Source: an uncultured Alistipes sp. (GTDB lineage: Bacteria > Bacteroidota > Bacteroidia > Bacteroidales > UBA932). From it: DNA of 64,000 bases. The notes beneath the pieces are model-generated. The model searched no databases. It was not told where the DNA came from and saw only the letters and a list, made by a program, of their open reading frames with translations. This document shows, piece by piece, positions 45,001-53,349 of the stretch (position 1 is its first letter; each line of letters starts with the position of its first letter). The translations under genes were made by a program, and so were the position numbers. The stretch lies in assembly GCA_900550465.1 (NCBI GenBank), contig URSC01000001.1, positions 62,001 through 126,000 of the forward strand, given 5' to 3'.

Positions 45001-46595
45001 GCCTTGGCCGTCACTCCGGCGGTGGCGACAGTTCCTTTCTCAACCAGATTCATGGCTTTGAGATCGGCGTATGGGACATCCATGAACGCGCGTATCCGCT
45101 CCGGCTTCCAGTCCTCGGTAAAGGAAACGATACTCTGGAACATAGCGGGGAATGCCGGGTCATGGCTGAGCAGCCTGATGTCGGCTGATGCGTCCAGCAT
45201 CGTTGCGGTCATATTGATGTCCCGGTAGCGGTGACCGTTGATTTCCATACTGTGGATTTTCAGATTCTCCAGTTCAGCACTTATGGAACTTCCGCCGGTC
45301 TTTGCCGGTAGAACTGCGTCCAGTCCTGCTTCCAGGGTCACTTTTCCCAGTACGCTGCTTCCGCTCAGTACACCGGCATCAAGTTCTTCTGTCCTCAAGG
45401 CGGCCTTCAGGTTATGGCCGTTTTCCGCGGGATGGAAAAGAGCGTCATAGCTCACTTTTCCTATGTCTGAGGTCAGGGTTCCGCTACTTTGAAAATCAGA
45501 TATTTTTCCTTGGACGGTACCGCTGAGTGTCACTTCCGTGCCCGGTATGATGCTGCCTATATTGTTCTCCTTGCCGCTGAATGCGGATATGATCCCGGAA
45601 AGTTCTTCTGATGTGGTGGCAATACTCTTCAGCGTCAAGTTGAAATCCGTTTCCCGTATATCGGGAAGCCCAGTGACGTAGGCACTTAGGCTCATGTCAG
45701 TAACGGGCCCTCCGATTATTCTCAGATTGTCGGAACTAAGACTGCATACCGGACCTGTGATCTCACCGGATAATCTGAGTCTGAGACTGTTGTCTCTCAA
45801 TTCAGGAGCAAATACACCAATGCTCCGGAAGTCCAGGACGCTGCTGTTGAGGTCGGCACCCATTATGACCCTGTTTACAAAATCCTGAAAATCTTTTCCG
45901 CTGCTGTATCCGAAGGACAGGTATCTGGCGTTGATTTCAGACCATGAGTCCATCAGATGCATGTTGTCCAGTCTGGACATACATGAGTCGAGGGAAAATG
46001 TCCCGCTGAGGGAACGCACCTCATAGCCGCTCCTGTCGATGCAGCTCAGGTCACGGATCCTGCATGATATGGTGTTGTCAATTATTTCCGCCCGGCTGAT
46101 ACGGGCATCGATGTGTCTGACCTGCAGGTTCTTGAAATCAATGCAGCCGTCCTCACGGGGGGGACGCACCGTACGGTTGTCTATCAGTGAGAAGGCCATG
46201 TTGCGCAGAATGATCTCGTCGACATACATGTCCGGAAGGACAACTGCGCCGGAAAGGGAGTCCGGCTTGGGCTGAGTGTTGAATATGCGGTTGATGTTGT
46301 TGTATTTTCCCGGACCTTCCTTTATCAGATTGAAGCATCCGTCCTGAAGGAACAGACGGTTGACACGTATGCGGCCGCGGAGCAGATCTCCCGGGGAGAC
46401 GGATAAGGACAGTTTGTCCACTGATGCCAGGGTGTCTCCATGCCCGCCCGTAATGGATACTCCGTATATCATAACTTTGTTGATGAATACAACAGCAATC
46501 CTGTCAACCTCCATATTTCCGCTCAGCCGTTCTTCGAAAGCAGCGACGGCTTTTTGGGCAATGCGTGTCTGCAGCTGTGGAAACTGCAGGGCCAC
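42063..46595 (-). CDS. TamB-like translocation/assembly protein (AsmA/DUF490)
   Basis: The 1510-residue reading is a large envelope protein of the AsmA/TamB type, with long stretches of alternating short strands and the DUF490 C-terminus (LGLNYQPGMATGGRD, VSYQAFNNRLIINGNLGN). TamB-like proteins span the periplasm and move lipid or assist barrel insertion. The reading begins at a GTG (46595). Upstream in the same frame lies an obvious anchor helix (LTGLLILLLIIPLAGY) with no ATG, GTG or TTG in frame. One extra T in the run at 46646-46650 would join it to a GTG at 46699, seven nt after a -7 box. So the true start is probably further upstream, and the gene as read is either frameshifted or uses an unusual start. 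Confidence 0.85.
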   Translation of the reverse strand: MALQFPQLQTRIAQKAVAAFEERLSGNMEVDRIAVVFINKVMIYGVSITGGHGDTLASVDKLSLSVSPGDLLRGRIRVNRLFLQDGCFNLIKEGPGKYNNINRIFNTQPKPDSLSGAVVLPDMYVDEIILRNMAFSLIDNRTVRPPREDGCIDFKNLQVRHIDARISRAEIIDNTISCRIRDLSCIDRSGYEVRSLSGTFSLDSCMSRLDNMHLMDSWSEINARYLSFGYSSGKDFQDFVNRVIMGADLNSSVLDFRSIGVFAPELRDNSLRLRLSGEITGPVCSLSSDNLRIIGGPVTDMSLSAYVTGLPDIRETDFNLTLKSIATTSEELSGIISAFSGKENNIGSIIPGTEVTLSGTVQGKISDFQSSGTLTSDIGKVSYDALFHPAENGHNLKAALRTEELDAGVLSGSSVLGKVTLEAGLDAVLPAKTGGSSISAELENLKIHSMEINGHRYRDINMTATMLDASADIRLLSHDPAFPAMFQSIVSFTEDWKPERIRAFMDVPYADLKAMNLVEKGTVATAGVTAKADLRFSDRSILGSVLLDNISYINDNGQYHTDSIYVRSALSEDRHTITLRSPFMQAGYTSTDSPSRLVERLKLALHSPATDRLLTIDTSVTSGNNGYYDFSLRTFDMSQICEIIKPGLYIADSTSVNMRLDERNRLTFDAGSSTVSFTNPKGGGYSMEGISLRTDNYSGAPGMALSIKNIVLGKIIMDNALVSASCKGDGISLSLGYRNADSTWLTLPSLIRAWKSPSGHLMADISIDSSLLNLRNHKWTLTPTTVGIRPRNYTISGFGLYSAEDSIRISGSISDNPESVLSLSMRNMNLDLINSFTATDMDIQGKLSGDVDLFNFFSGKGASMEIEGRGLSIKGEDIGSLSVLSRRDIARNRFNILINNYIGEQHPVNVSGYFIPGRNYLDLEMLLDRMQLKVLSPFLSDFLSISGGSLSGNIGINGQLDKLMLSSSNSRLDSLTLTPAFTKVPYIINGPISLSSGSISLDSLTLDDPSGSTAVLNGSVTHDFFKNFYLDANMAFQNFKVLNTTEWDNEKFYGSASASGQVTISGYTDNLVVDAQVTTGDNSSLHVPLSSSSSAASTDLISFTDFRQPQDTSAIQNTAESGSVREKARGNIEIRATAGITPGTELLIEMDKQLGEVLRCTGNGNINVTLNPSRNLFDVRGDYTISEGSYHFVLSIQSRDFTLDEGGTIAFNGDFRNTNLNVGATYRTKASISTLIADTTSVGNRRNVNCGIQLQGPLTNPELSFSIDIPDLDPITKGRVESALSTPDKIQKQFMALLISGSFVPDEQSGIVNNSTILYSNASEILSNQFNNIFRQLDIPLDLGLNYQPGMATGGRDMFDVAVSYQAFNNRLIINGNLGNSETSSNWAGDFEAEIKVDRQGKLRITLFTRSADTYSNYLDNTQRSGFGVTYQDEFDTFGDFWRNIFMSRKRREQYELQLLKEAEDELEKEAREANIRKEEVIRPRENPMNFLEETGSVEYQEEEQTVRAE

Positions 46596-46684
46596 ATAGC
46601 CGGCAAGAGGGATGATGAGCAGGAGAATCAGCAGCCCGGTCAGTATTTTTCTAAAAGTTCTGATAACGGTTTTGTAATTTTATT

Positions 46685-46713
46685 TAACTTTGTATGCACA
46701 AAATACAAAGTTA
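46685..46713. promoter_or_regulatory. Perfect dyad joining two divergent -7 boxes
   Basis: TAACTTTGTA at 46685-46694 is the exact inverse of TACAAAGTTA at 46704-46713, with 9 nt between. TAACTTTG (46685-46692, plus strand) and its counterpart on the minus strand (46713-46706) both match TAnnTTTG. The plus box faces the EamA gene, 55 nt before its ATG. The minus box faces the TamB-like gene. The two promoters overlap, so they could exclude each other or share a repressor. Confidence 0.6.
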
Positions 46714-46746
46714 GTATTTTTTCTGAATCAGATAACAATAGATTAT

Positions 46747-47622
46747 ATGCAGGAAAATAAAGGTCTGTATCATTTTCTCGCTGTCCTGACAGTGGCAATC
46801 TGGGGCGCGACGTTTGTATCGACGAAGATATTGATCAATAACGGTCTGTCTCCTAATGAAATCTTTTTTTACCGTTTTCTGATCGCCTATGCCGGGATAT
46901 GGATTATATCCCACAAAAGACTGTTTGCGGACAACTGGAAGGACGAGCTGCTGCTGGCCTGCGCGGGAGTGTTCGGAGGCTCCCTGTATTTTCTCACGGA
47001 GAATACCGCTCTGGGTATAACCCAGGCTTCCAATGTGTCTTTTCTTCTCTGCGGTACACCTATTCTGACAACCGTACTGTCGAAGATTTTTTTCAGGAAC
47101 GAGAAGATCAGCCGTCTGGTATATGTCGGTTCGGCTGTCGCCCTGGTCGGAGTCGCCATGGTGGTTTTCGACGGGGCTAAGACTCTGAGCATATCCCCGA
47201 AAGGTGATCTGCTGACTTTGGCCGCAGCTCTTTCCTGGGGTTTTTACAGCGTGATTATCCGCAAGATGGAGAAACGCTACGATACACCTCTGATTACCCG
47301 TAAGGTGTTTTTCTATGGTCTGGTGACCATTCTTCCTACGTTTATTTTCAATCCTCCTGAGCCTCTGCTGCTTCTCAACTCAAGAGCCGCGGTATGGCTG
47401 AACCTCATCTTTCTGTCAGTCATGGCCTCCCTGGTATGTTTCATGACCTGGAATGTCGTGCTTAAGCACATAGGTGTGGTCAAGTCTTCGAATTATCTTT
47501 ACCTCAATCCGGTAATCACGTGCGTAACATCCGCTATCGTCCTGGGGGAAAAAATAACCCCCGTCGCGGTGACAGGGGCTCTGTGTATTATGGCCGGGGT
47601 GTGGCTGGCTGGTCGGAAGTGA
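46747..47622 (+). CDS. EamA/DMT-family transporter
   Basis: The 291-residue protein has ten helices in two repeats. The first begins HFLAVLTVAIWGATFVSTKI and has the conserved PNEIFFYRF; the second begins LLTLAAALSWGFYSVIIRKM, with a C-terminal CVTSAIVLGEKITPVAVTGA. This is the typical EamA length and, unlike the copy at 23701, it has no histidine-rich loop. The substrate is unknown. The start at MQENKG is chosen over in-frame non-ATG starts upstream. Its end overlaps the convergent DUF368 gene by 35 bp. Confidence 0.9.
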   Translation: MQENKGLYHFLAVLTVAIWGATFVSTKILINNGLSPNEIFFYRFLIAYAGIWIISHKRLFADNWKDELLLACAGVFGGSLYFLTENTALGITQASNVSFLLCGTPILTTVLSKIFFRNEKISRLVYVGSAVALVGVAMVVFDGAKTLSISPKGDLLTLAAALSWGFYSVIIRKMEKRYDTPLITRKVFFYGLVTILPTFIFNPPEPLLLLNSRAAVWLNLIFLSVMASLVCFMTWNVVLKHIGVVKSSNYLYLNPVITCVTSAIVLGEKITPVAVTGALCIMAGVWLAGRK

Positions 47623-48532
47623 CTTCTTCCTGCTTTTTCTGCATGCGTGCAGCCGTAAGTTCGAGAACAAGTACAAGCGCCACTCCGATGAGTGCAAAAG
47701 TCACGGCCAGACCGATGTGACCGGAGAACAGAGGCTCTAGGTCGGGATGGAAAGGCAGTACAGGCCTGGAGACATCTCCTATCTGATGCTGCCATGGCCA
47801 GACTTTTACCAGCGAGCCGATCATGATACCGGCAAGTGCGGAAATAGTGGTCACATGGTATTTCTTGAGCAGCCAGGACAGGAAATGGGAGAATGAAACG
47901 ATGCCTATGGCGGCTCCGGCTACAAAGACCAGTATCAGGACTATGTTTAAGTCGGTGAGGGCCTTGAGCATATATTCGTATTTGCCGAGCAGAAGCAGGA
48001 TGAAACTGCCGGAGATTCCGGGAAGGATCATGGCGCAGATGGCTATCGCACCGCACAGGAAAATGAACCACAACTGGTTGGGAGTCTCTGTGGGCGAGAC
48101 GAGACATATCGCTGCGCCTGCGGCTATTCCGAGCAGCAGGGCGATGACGTTCTTTATCTTGGTCAGGTCTATGTCCTTGAGAATAAGTATGGCCGAAGCA
48201 ATGATAAGTCCGAAGAAGAAGGACCACAGGGGGATGGGCTCGTTGGCCATGAGATACTGCATGAGTTTGGCCAGAGAGAAGAAACTGATGGCGATGCCGA
48301 GTATCAGGGAGAAGAGGAACGTTCCGTTGATATGTTTCCAGAACTTACGTATCTTTCCTGTAAACAGCAGCTTGAATGCCTGCGTGTTGATTGATTTGAT
48401 CGAATTGAGCAGCTCCTCGTAGATGCCTGTCAGAAAGGCGATGGTGCCTCCGGATACTCCGGGGATGACGTCCGCGGCTCCCATACCTATGCCTTTGACG
48501 GTGATAAGTGCGTAGGATGAAAATGTTCTCAT
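47588..48532 (-). CDS. DUF368 family protein, probable polyprenyl-phosphate flippase
   Basis: The 314-residue protein has the DUF368 start KGIGMGAADVIPGVSGGTIA and a repeat of this motif in the middle, CAMILPGISGSFILLLLGKY. These two re-entrant helices, in an inverted repeat, are the family hallmark, with about eight transmembrane segments. Work on Firmicutes and Vibrio has assigned DUF368 members to recycling of undecaprenyl phosphate across the inner membrane. Its start overlaps the stop of the upstream DUF6913 gene by 4 bp, so the two are coupled. Confidence 0.9.
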   Translation of the reverse strand: MRTFSSYALITVKGIGMGAADVIPGVSGGTIAFLTGIYEELLNSIKSINTQAFKLLFTGKIRKFWKHINGTFLFSLILGIAISFFSLAKLMQYLMANEPIPLWSFFFGLIIASAILILKDIDLTKIKNVIALLLGIAAGAAICLVSPTETPNQLWFIFLCGAIAICAMILPGISGSFILLLLGKYEYMLKALTDLNIVLILVFVAGAAIGIVSFSHFLSWLLKKYHVTTISALAGIMIGSLVKVWPWQHQIGDVSRPVLPFHPDLEPLFSGHIGLAVTFALIGVALVLVLELTAARMQKKQEEVTSDQPATPRP

Positions 48533-49089
48533 TTTTTAGAATCAGTGTGTATTGTAGTGAGATAAATTAGAATGTTCTTCATGAGCTCATCAGGCTTGAT
48601 GGCCCCGTCTCCTCCCATGGAGACAAACATATCGTATGGGGAAGGGGAGGAGGACGATATGCCTATTCTGAAAGAAGCGTCGGTCCTTGCCAGTATGTAG
48701 TCCACGGCGAAGAGACGCTTGCCTGCGGTAAGGTCTATGAGTATGTCAAAGTGGTCGGTAATAAACTCTGTGACAATCTTCTCGTCAGGAACTCCGTACC
48801 AGTTGAGGTTGTCACGGTGGATGATTGACATGAAGGGTGTTGAAAGAAATCCTGCTTCACCCTGGGGGGATTTCCGCAGATCCACGCAGATTCCTTTATA
48901 ATTGATCCTGCGTTTCTGGAGCTCCCATTTCAGATCGTTGACGGCTTCTGCGGACCCCTGGATCTCGGCATTTACGATAAAGCCGACCATACCGGCATCA
49001 GAAAGAGATACATATTTCCCTTTATGAGGGTTTACTATCTTCTTCAGTGCCTTTTTTTGCAGTATCCGTGTTAAAAACCAATCAATCAT
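48529..49089 (-). CDS. DUF6913-like protein
   Basis: The 186-residue protein has no signal peptide or membrane helix. It shows a pattern of alternating strands and helices, such as KGKYVSLSDAGMVGFIVNA, YKGICVDLRK and FDILIDLTAGKRLFAVDYIL, matching the Bacteroidota family DUF6913. The function is unknown. It is the first gene of the two-gene unit with DUF368; the 4-bp overlap suggests a link to polyprenyl-phosphate recycling, but this is weak. Its -7 box is only 5 nt before the ATG. Confidence 0.75.
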   Translation of the reverse strand: MIDWFLTRILQKKALKKIVNPHKGKYVSLSDAGMVGFIVNAEIQGSAEAVNDLKWELQKRRINYKGICVDLRKSPQGEAGFLSTPFMSIIHRDNLNWYGVPDEKIVTEFITDHFDILIDLTAGKRLFAVDYILARTDASFRIGISSSSPSPYDMFVSMGGDGAIKPDELMKNILIYLTTIHTDSKK

Positions 49090-49093
49090 CCAA

Positions 49094-49130
49094 CAAAGAT
49101 ACGAAACTGTTTTGATTTTTTATATTTTTG
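49094..49130. promoter_or_regulatory. Divergent -7 boxes between DUF6913 and hydF
   Basis: On the minus strand 49101-49094 reads TATCTTTG, ending 5 nt from the DUF6913 ATG at 49089. On the plus strand 49123-49130 reads TATTTTTG, 22 nt from the hydF ATG at 49152. Both fit TAnnTTTG. Confidence 0.55.
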
Positions 49131-49151
49131 TTCGGTTTTAATATTTCTAAA

Positions 49152-50360
49152 ATGAGTACAGCTGTCAATATCGGAATATTCGGAAGGCGTAATGTAGGTA
49201 AGTCTTCACTTATCAATACACTTGCAGGTCAGGAGGTTGCTATAGTGTCAGACCATCCGGGCACTACTACGGATCCTGTCCGCAAGCGCATGGAGATTTT
49301 CGGCCTCGGCCCCTGTGTCCTTATCGATACGGCGGGAATAGATGATGACGGCAGTCTGGGCCGTATGAGGGTAGCAAGAACTGAAGAGGTTACAGCCCAG
49401 ATAGATATCGCTCTGCTGTTGTTCTCGGCGAGTGATTTCGGTAAGCCTGAAGAGGACCTGATGGATATTCTGACGCGGTATTCTGTTCCAGTGGTTCTGA
49501 TTCACAGCAAGTCTGACATATCCTCAGTAGACAGCAGGCTTAAGGACCGGCTTCTGCAGAAGTATCCCGACGCCGGTTTTCAGGATTTCTCTTCGTCTGC
49601 GGGAATCCCTGAAAAAGACAGTATGATACAGTCCCTTCTGGAGACGGTCCGCCGCCTGGTCTCTTCCTCCCGCATGGTAGAGCGGCCCATGTTCGACGGA
49701 ATAGTATCAGCAGGACAAAGAGTTCTGCTGGTGTGCCCGATAGACAGCGAGGCGCCTACTGGCAGGCTGATTCTGCCTCAGGTCAATGCCATACGCTCTC
49801 TTCTTGATATCGGTGCAATAGCGACGGTCGTCCAGCCGGCGGCTCTTCCCGGTCTGTTCCGGGAAAATGGAGAGCGTTTCGACCTCGTTGTGACGGACAG
49901 CCAGGCTTTCTCGGAAGTGGCTTCGGCAGTTCCGGAACAGGTTCCCCTCACCAGTTTCAGTATGCTGCTGGCACGCAGCAAAGGGTGTTTCGACAAGTAT
50001 ATCCAGGGAACTCCGGCGATTGACCGGCTTGAGGATGGAGACAGAGTGCTTATACTGGAGTCCTGTTCCCATCATTCTTCCTGCGAGGACATAGGTCGGG
50101 TGAAGATCCCGGCACTTCTCAGGCGCAGGACCGGGAAGAACCTTGTGTTTGATGTGGTCGGCGGACTGGACGGCATAGGCCGGCCCGTCACAGACTATGC
50201 TCTTGTGCTTCAGTGCGGAGGATGTATGATAACCCGCCGCCAATTGTATTCCAGGCTTCTTCCAGCCATAGAGAACGATGTCCCTGTCTCCAATTACGGA
50301 ATGGCGATATCATATATGAAAGGTATATACGAACGGGCCTTGAGGCCATTGCTGAGGTAG
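49152..50360 (+). CDS. hydF: [FeFe]-hydrogenase H-cluster maturation GTPase HydF
   Basis: The 402-residue protein has an N-terminal GTPase domain (FGRRNVGKSSLINTLAG, VLIDTAGIDDDG and IHSKSD) and a C-terminal iron-sulfur part with ESCSHHSSC and QCGGCMITRR, the cysteine/histidine ligands of HydF. It is the scaffold on which the 2Fe subcluster is built before transfer to the hydrogenase. The start at MSTAVN fits the family. hydE follows by 3 bp. No hydG or hydrogenase gene is in the window. Confidence 0.95.
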   Translation: MSTAVNIGIFGRRNVGKSSLINTLAGQEVAIVSDHPGTTTDPVRKRMEIFGLGPCVLIDTAGIDDDGSLGRMRVARTEEVTAQIDIALLLFSASDFGKPEEDLMDILTRYSVPVVLIHSKSDISSVDSRLKDRLLQKYPDAGFQDFSSSAGIPEKDSMIQSLLETVRRLVSSSRMVERPMFDGIVSAGQRVLLVCPIDSEAPTGRLILPQVNAIRSLLDIGAIATVVQPAALPGLFRENGERFDLVVTDSQAFSEVASAVPEQVPLTSFSMLLARSKGCFDKYIQGTPAIDRLEDGDRVLILESCSHHSSCEDIGRVKIPALLRRRTGKNLVFDVVGGLDGIGRPVTDYALVLQCGGCMITRRQLYSRLLPAIENDVPVSNYGMAISYMKGIYERALRPLLR

Positions 50361-50363
50361 TCT

Positions 50364-51407
50364 ATGGAACTTGACCGCAATACGCTGATATCATGGCTTG
50401 AGGAAAAGGACACTTCCCGTCTCGAGCGTCTGTACGGCGAGGCATACAGAACCAAGGTGTCAACAGTCGGGGACAAAGTGTATCTCCGCGGTCTGGTCGA
50501 GATTTCCAATATATGCCGCAAGAATTGTCTTTATTGCGGCATACGCAGGGACAATCATGCCGCGGGACGCTATGAGATATCCTCTGAGGAAGTTTTGCAG
50601 TCGGCGGAGTTCGCTTATAAAGAAGGATATGCCTCGATGGTGATTCAGGGAGGGGAAAGGACGGACAGGACCTTTATAAGCAAGATAACTTCCCTGCTGA
50701 AGGAGATTAAACAGCGCTGGCCGCTCGGTATTACTCTGTCTCTCGGGGAGCAGCCGCTGGAAGTGTATCGTGAATGGTTCGAGGCCGGAGCTCACCGTTA
50801 TCTGTTGCGCATAGAGAGTTCTACCAGGGAATTGTATGAGAAGATTCATCCTGGGGACAGCCTGCATAGTTATGACTCGAGGGTGCAGGCCCTGAAGGAT
50901 CTTCGGACGGCCGGTTATCAGGTAGGAACCGGCGTAATGATAGGATTGCCGTTCCAGACGGCGGCCCATCTTGCCGATGACCTGCTTTTCTTTAAGAAAA
51001 TGGATATCGACATGTGCGGTATGGGACCTTATCTGGAACATTCTCAGACACCGCTGTATCAGTGGCGCCATCTTCTTCTTCCGCAGCAGCGCAGGCTTGA
51101 GCTATCGATTACCATGGTGGCTCTGCTGCGCCTTCTAATGCCCGATATCAATATAGCGGCCACCACAGCCATGCAGGCCATAGATCCCTATGGACGTGAG
51201 AAGGCCATTATGGCCGGAGCCAATGTCCTCATGCCCAACCTCACTCTGTCGGAAGTGAGGGAGAATTACCAGATTTATCAGAACAAGCCCGGAATAGGGG
51301 AGGATGCCGCAATCTCCTCGTCCAGGACCGAGCGGAGACTGGCGGAAATGAAAATCCCCATCGGCTGGGGCCAATGGGGAGATTCCGTACATTTCGGTAA
51401 ACGCTGA
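50364..51407 (+). CDS. hydE: [FeFe]-hydrogenase radical-SAM maturase HydE
   Basis: The 347-residue protein has the radical-SAM cluster motif ISNICRKNCLYCGIRRDN and other family segments: ASMVIQGGERTD, GITLSLGEQPLEVYREWFEAG and GTGVMIGLPFQTAAHLADD. HydE acts with HydG to make the H-cluster ligands. It is 3 bp after hydF and ends 1 bp before the end of a convergent gene. Hydrogenases of this type are widespread in gut fermenters, which fits the PPDK and pectin genes in the same window. Confidence 0.95.
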   Translation: MELDRNTLISWLEEKDTSRLERLYGEAYRTKVSTVGDKVYLRGLVEISNICRKNCLYCGIRRDNHAAGRYEISSEEVLQSAEFAYKEGYASMVIQGGERTDRTFISKITSLLKEIKQRWPLGITLSLGEQPLEVYREWFEAGAHRYLLRIESSTRELYEKIHPGDSLHSYDSRVQALKDLRTAGYQVGTGVMIGLPFQTAAHLADDLLFFKKMDIDMCGMGPYLEHSQTPLYQWRHLLLPQQRRLELSITMVALLRLLMPDINIAATTAMQAIDPYGREKAIMAGANVLMPNLTLSEVRENYQIYQNKPGIGEDAAISSSRTERRLAEMKIPIGWGQWGDSVHFGKR

Positions 51408-51408
51408 A

Positions 51409-53334
51409 CTATTTCTCCGACATATAGATCTGAGCCACTTCCTCATCGGACAGGGCTCTGGAACTGTATATCCTGAGGTTGTCGAAATTGGTGTCTATCG
51501 CATTGTCTCCTGACTCACTGGCACCTCCTAGCAGGAACTTGGTACAGGTACGTTCGGTATAGCCGTAGAGCCTTACCGAGTCTACCAGCACTCCGTCGAT
51601 ATAAAGCGAGCCGATTACTGTATTGCCTTCAGTCTTTACGACTACAGCTATGAAATGCCAGTTGTAGTCCAGCTGGGGGTGGGTGAAGCCGGTGCCGTTG
51701 TAGTTGGAACTGTTGTTGATGTAGAACTTTCCATCCCTGATTGTCAGTTTGGGCTGATTGAATCTGCTGTCTCCGTTAGCCATGGACCATACGTGCCCGT
51801 CGGAAAATCCTTTCATCCAGAAAGTGACGCTGTAGTTCATGTTGGGGTATGCGATGAGGGGCTTGGGGAAAGATATCTGGCTGCCGTCTATCGAACTTAC
51901 AGCGATGGCCTGTGTGCCGTCGGCTCCTGTGGTGTACTGGGGATTGTTTACTGGATTGCCCTGTACAGCAGATACCTCGCTGCGGGTCGTGCCGTTGAAC
52001 CGGAAATAGGCTGCAAGACCGTTGCGGACTGTGTTGAGCGGATCCTGGGAAGGCTTGGTTGCAGCAGTAACAGTCTCCTGTACGGGGGCTGCGGCAGTCG
52101 GGTGGGGCTGTACTGCGGGCTGTTGTGAGGCCGATCCGTCGGAGGTAAGGCTGATATCGGCCCTGACAGTAGTCCCGGAGATTACGGAAGCCTGCACCTC
52201 CCCTGCGGAATATCCGTTCTTGACAGCCTGGACGGAGTATGTGCCGGATGCAAGGTCGTTGAACACGTACAGACCATTGCGACCGGTAGTGACCGTTTTG
52301 CCTCCGGGGATAAGAGTCAGCCTTGCATAGGGCAGGGGCTGACCTGTGGCCGCGTCGGAGACTACACCGGTGATGGAAATGTCCACATTGTTCTTGAAAT
52401 AGATCTTGCCGCTTATGTATTTGTTGCCTGCACGGAAACGTACCTCTATCCAGTTCTGGTCATCTTCGTAGCAATATTCGTCATTGTACTTGATCACCAG
52501 GGTGTTGCCCTCGTATGACGAGGATATCTGGGAGGCGCAGTTGGATTTGATCTGAGGCCTTTGGCTGGTCGAGATGCTGCGTCCTGCCAGCGAGAGGCTG
52601 ACGACTGCGACTCCTTTTTTCTCCTGGAACCAGTCAATGGTAATCTGGTCGTAAAGCTGGCGGTACTGGTTGGCGATGCTCTGAACCTGATTGAATCTGA
52701 GGTCCTGGACGTCGAACTCGTCCTGGAAAGCCCTGAGGCTGTTCAGGGTTTCTGAAATCTCCTCAATGGAAGTCACGAAATCTATGCCTGCCTGATAGTC
52801 GGCAATCTTCTCGTTCAGTCCGCGGTCATGTTCCTGGTACTCCATTACGAGCTTTTTCATCTCAAACTCGCTGAACGGATATTTGACGGCATAAAAGTAC
52901 TCATATCTGCCGGTAGAACGGTAGTACCTTCTTTCCCAATAGTAGTCGGCTGCCTTTGACAAGGAGATCTCTCCGATAAAAGGGAGTTTGGCTGTACGGG
53001 AAAGGATGGATGACTCCAGATTCTGAGTTTTGCTGAAATCGCTTCCGCTCTGGTATGCGGATGTTGTGAGACTGGACTCCGAGACGATGCGGGTGGCGAT
53101 GCTCTGGGCAATCTGTTTCTTGACATTCTCTATTACCGCGGCTTTGGCCTCTTCTATGTCACCGCCTGATGCTGTTGCTATCAGGAAGTCCCGTTCAACG
53201 GAATTGACCCATTCCGGCATGTTCCTGGCACTGGACTCCTCCACCTTGAATTCCTTCTTCTGGGCCGAGGCTGAGAAGGCGGCGGCGATAGCCAGCACGA
53301 GCGCAGACAGGAAATATGTATAAAACTTTCTCAT
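51409..53334 (-). CDS. Secreted multidomain protein: LPP20-like, carboxypeptidase-regulatory and LamG-like domains
   Basis: The 641-residue protein has a signal peptide ending SASAQ. Residues about 35-165 form an LPP20-like domain (MPEWVNSVERDFLIATASGG, then YYWERRYYRSTGRYEYFYAV). A helical segment follows. Residues about 319-397 are a carboxypeptidase-regulatory-like beta-sandwich (ITGVVSDAATGQPLPYARLT). A Pro/Ala/Thr-rich linker leads to a LamG/concanavalin-like domain, residues about 440-638. It is the last of four secreted genes on the minus strand. The domain mix suggests an envelope protein that binds sugars or protein; no enzyme residue is visible. Confidence 0.85.
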   Translation of the reverse strand: MRKFYTYFLSALVLAIAAAFSASAQKKEFKVEESSARNMPEWVNSVERDFLIATASGGDIEEAKAAVIENVKKQIAQSIATRIVSESSLTTSAYQSGSDFSKTQNLESSILSRTAKLPFIGEISLSKAADYYWERRYYRSTGRYEYFYAVKYPFSEFEMKKLVMEYQEHDRGLNEKIADYQAGIDFVTSIEEISETLNSLRAFQDEFDVQDLRFNQVQSIANQYRQLYDQITIDWFQEKKGVAVVSLSLAGRSISTSQRPQIKSNCASQISSSYEGNTLVIKYNDEYCYEDDQNWIEVRFRAGNKYISGKIYFKNNVDISITGVVSDAATGQPLPYARLTLIPGGKTVTTGRNGLYVFNDLASGTYSVQAVKNGYSAGEVQASVISGTTVRADISLTSDGSASQQPAVQPHPTAAAPVQETVTAATKPSQDPLNTVRNGLAAYFRFNGTTRSEVSAVQGNPVNNPQYTTGADGTQAIAVSSIDGSQISFPKPLIAYPNMNYSVTFWMKGFSDGHVWSMANGDSRFNQPKLTIRDGKFYINNSSNYNGTGFTHPQLDYNWHFIAVVVKTEGNTVIGSLYIDGVLVDSVRLYGYTERTCTKFLLGGASESGDNAIDTNFDNLRIYSSRALSDEEVAQIYMSEK

Positions 53335-53349
53335 ATAGTCGGTATTTGT

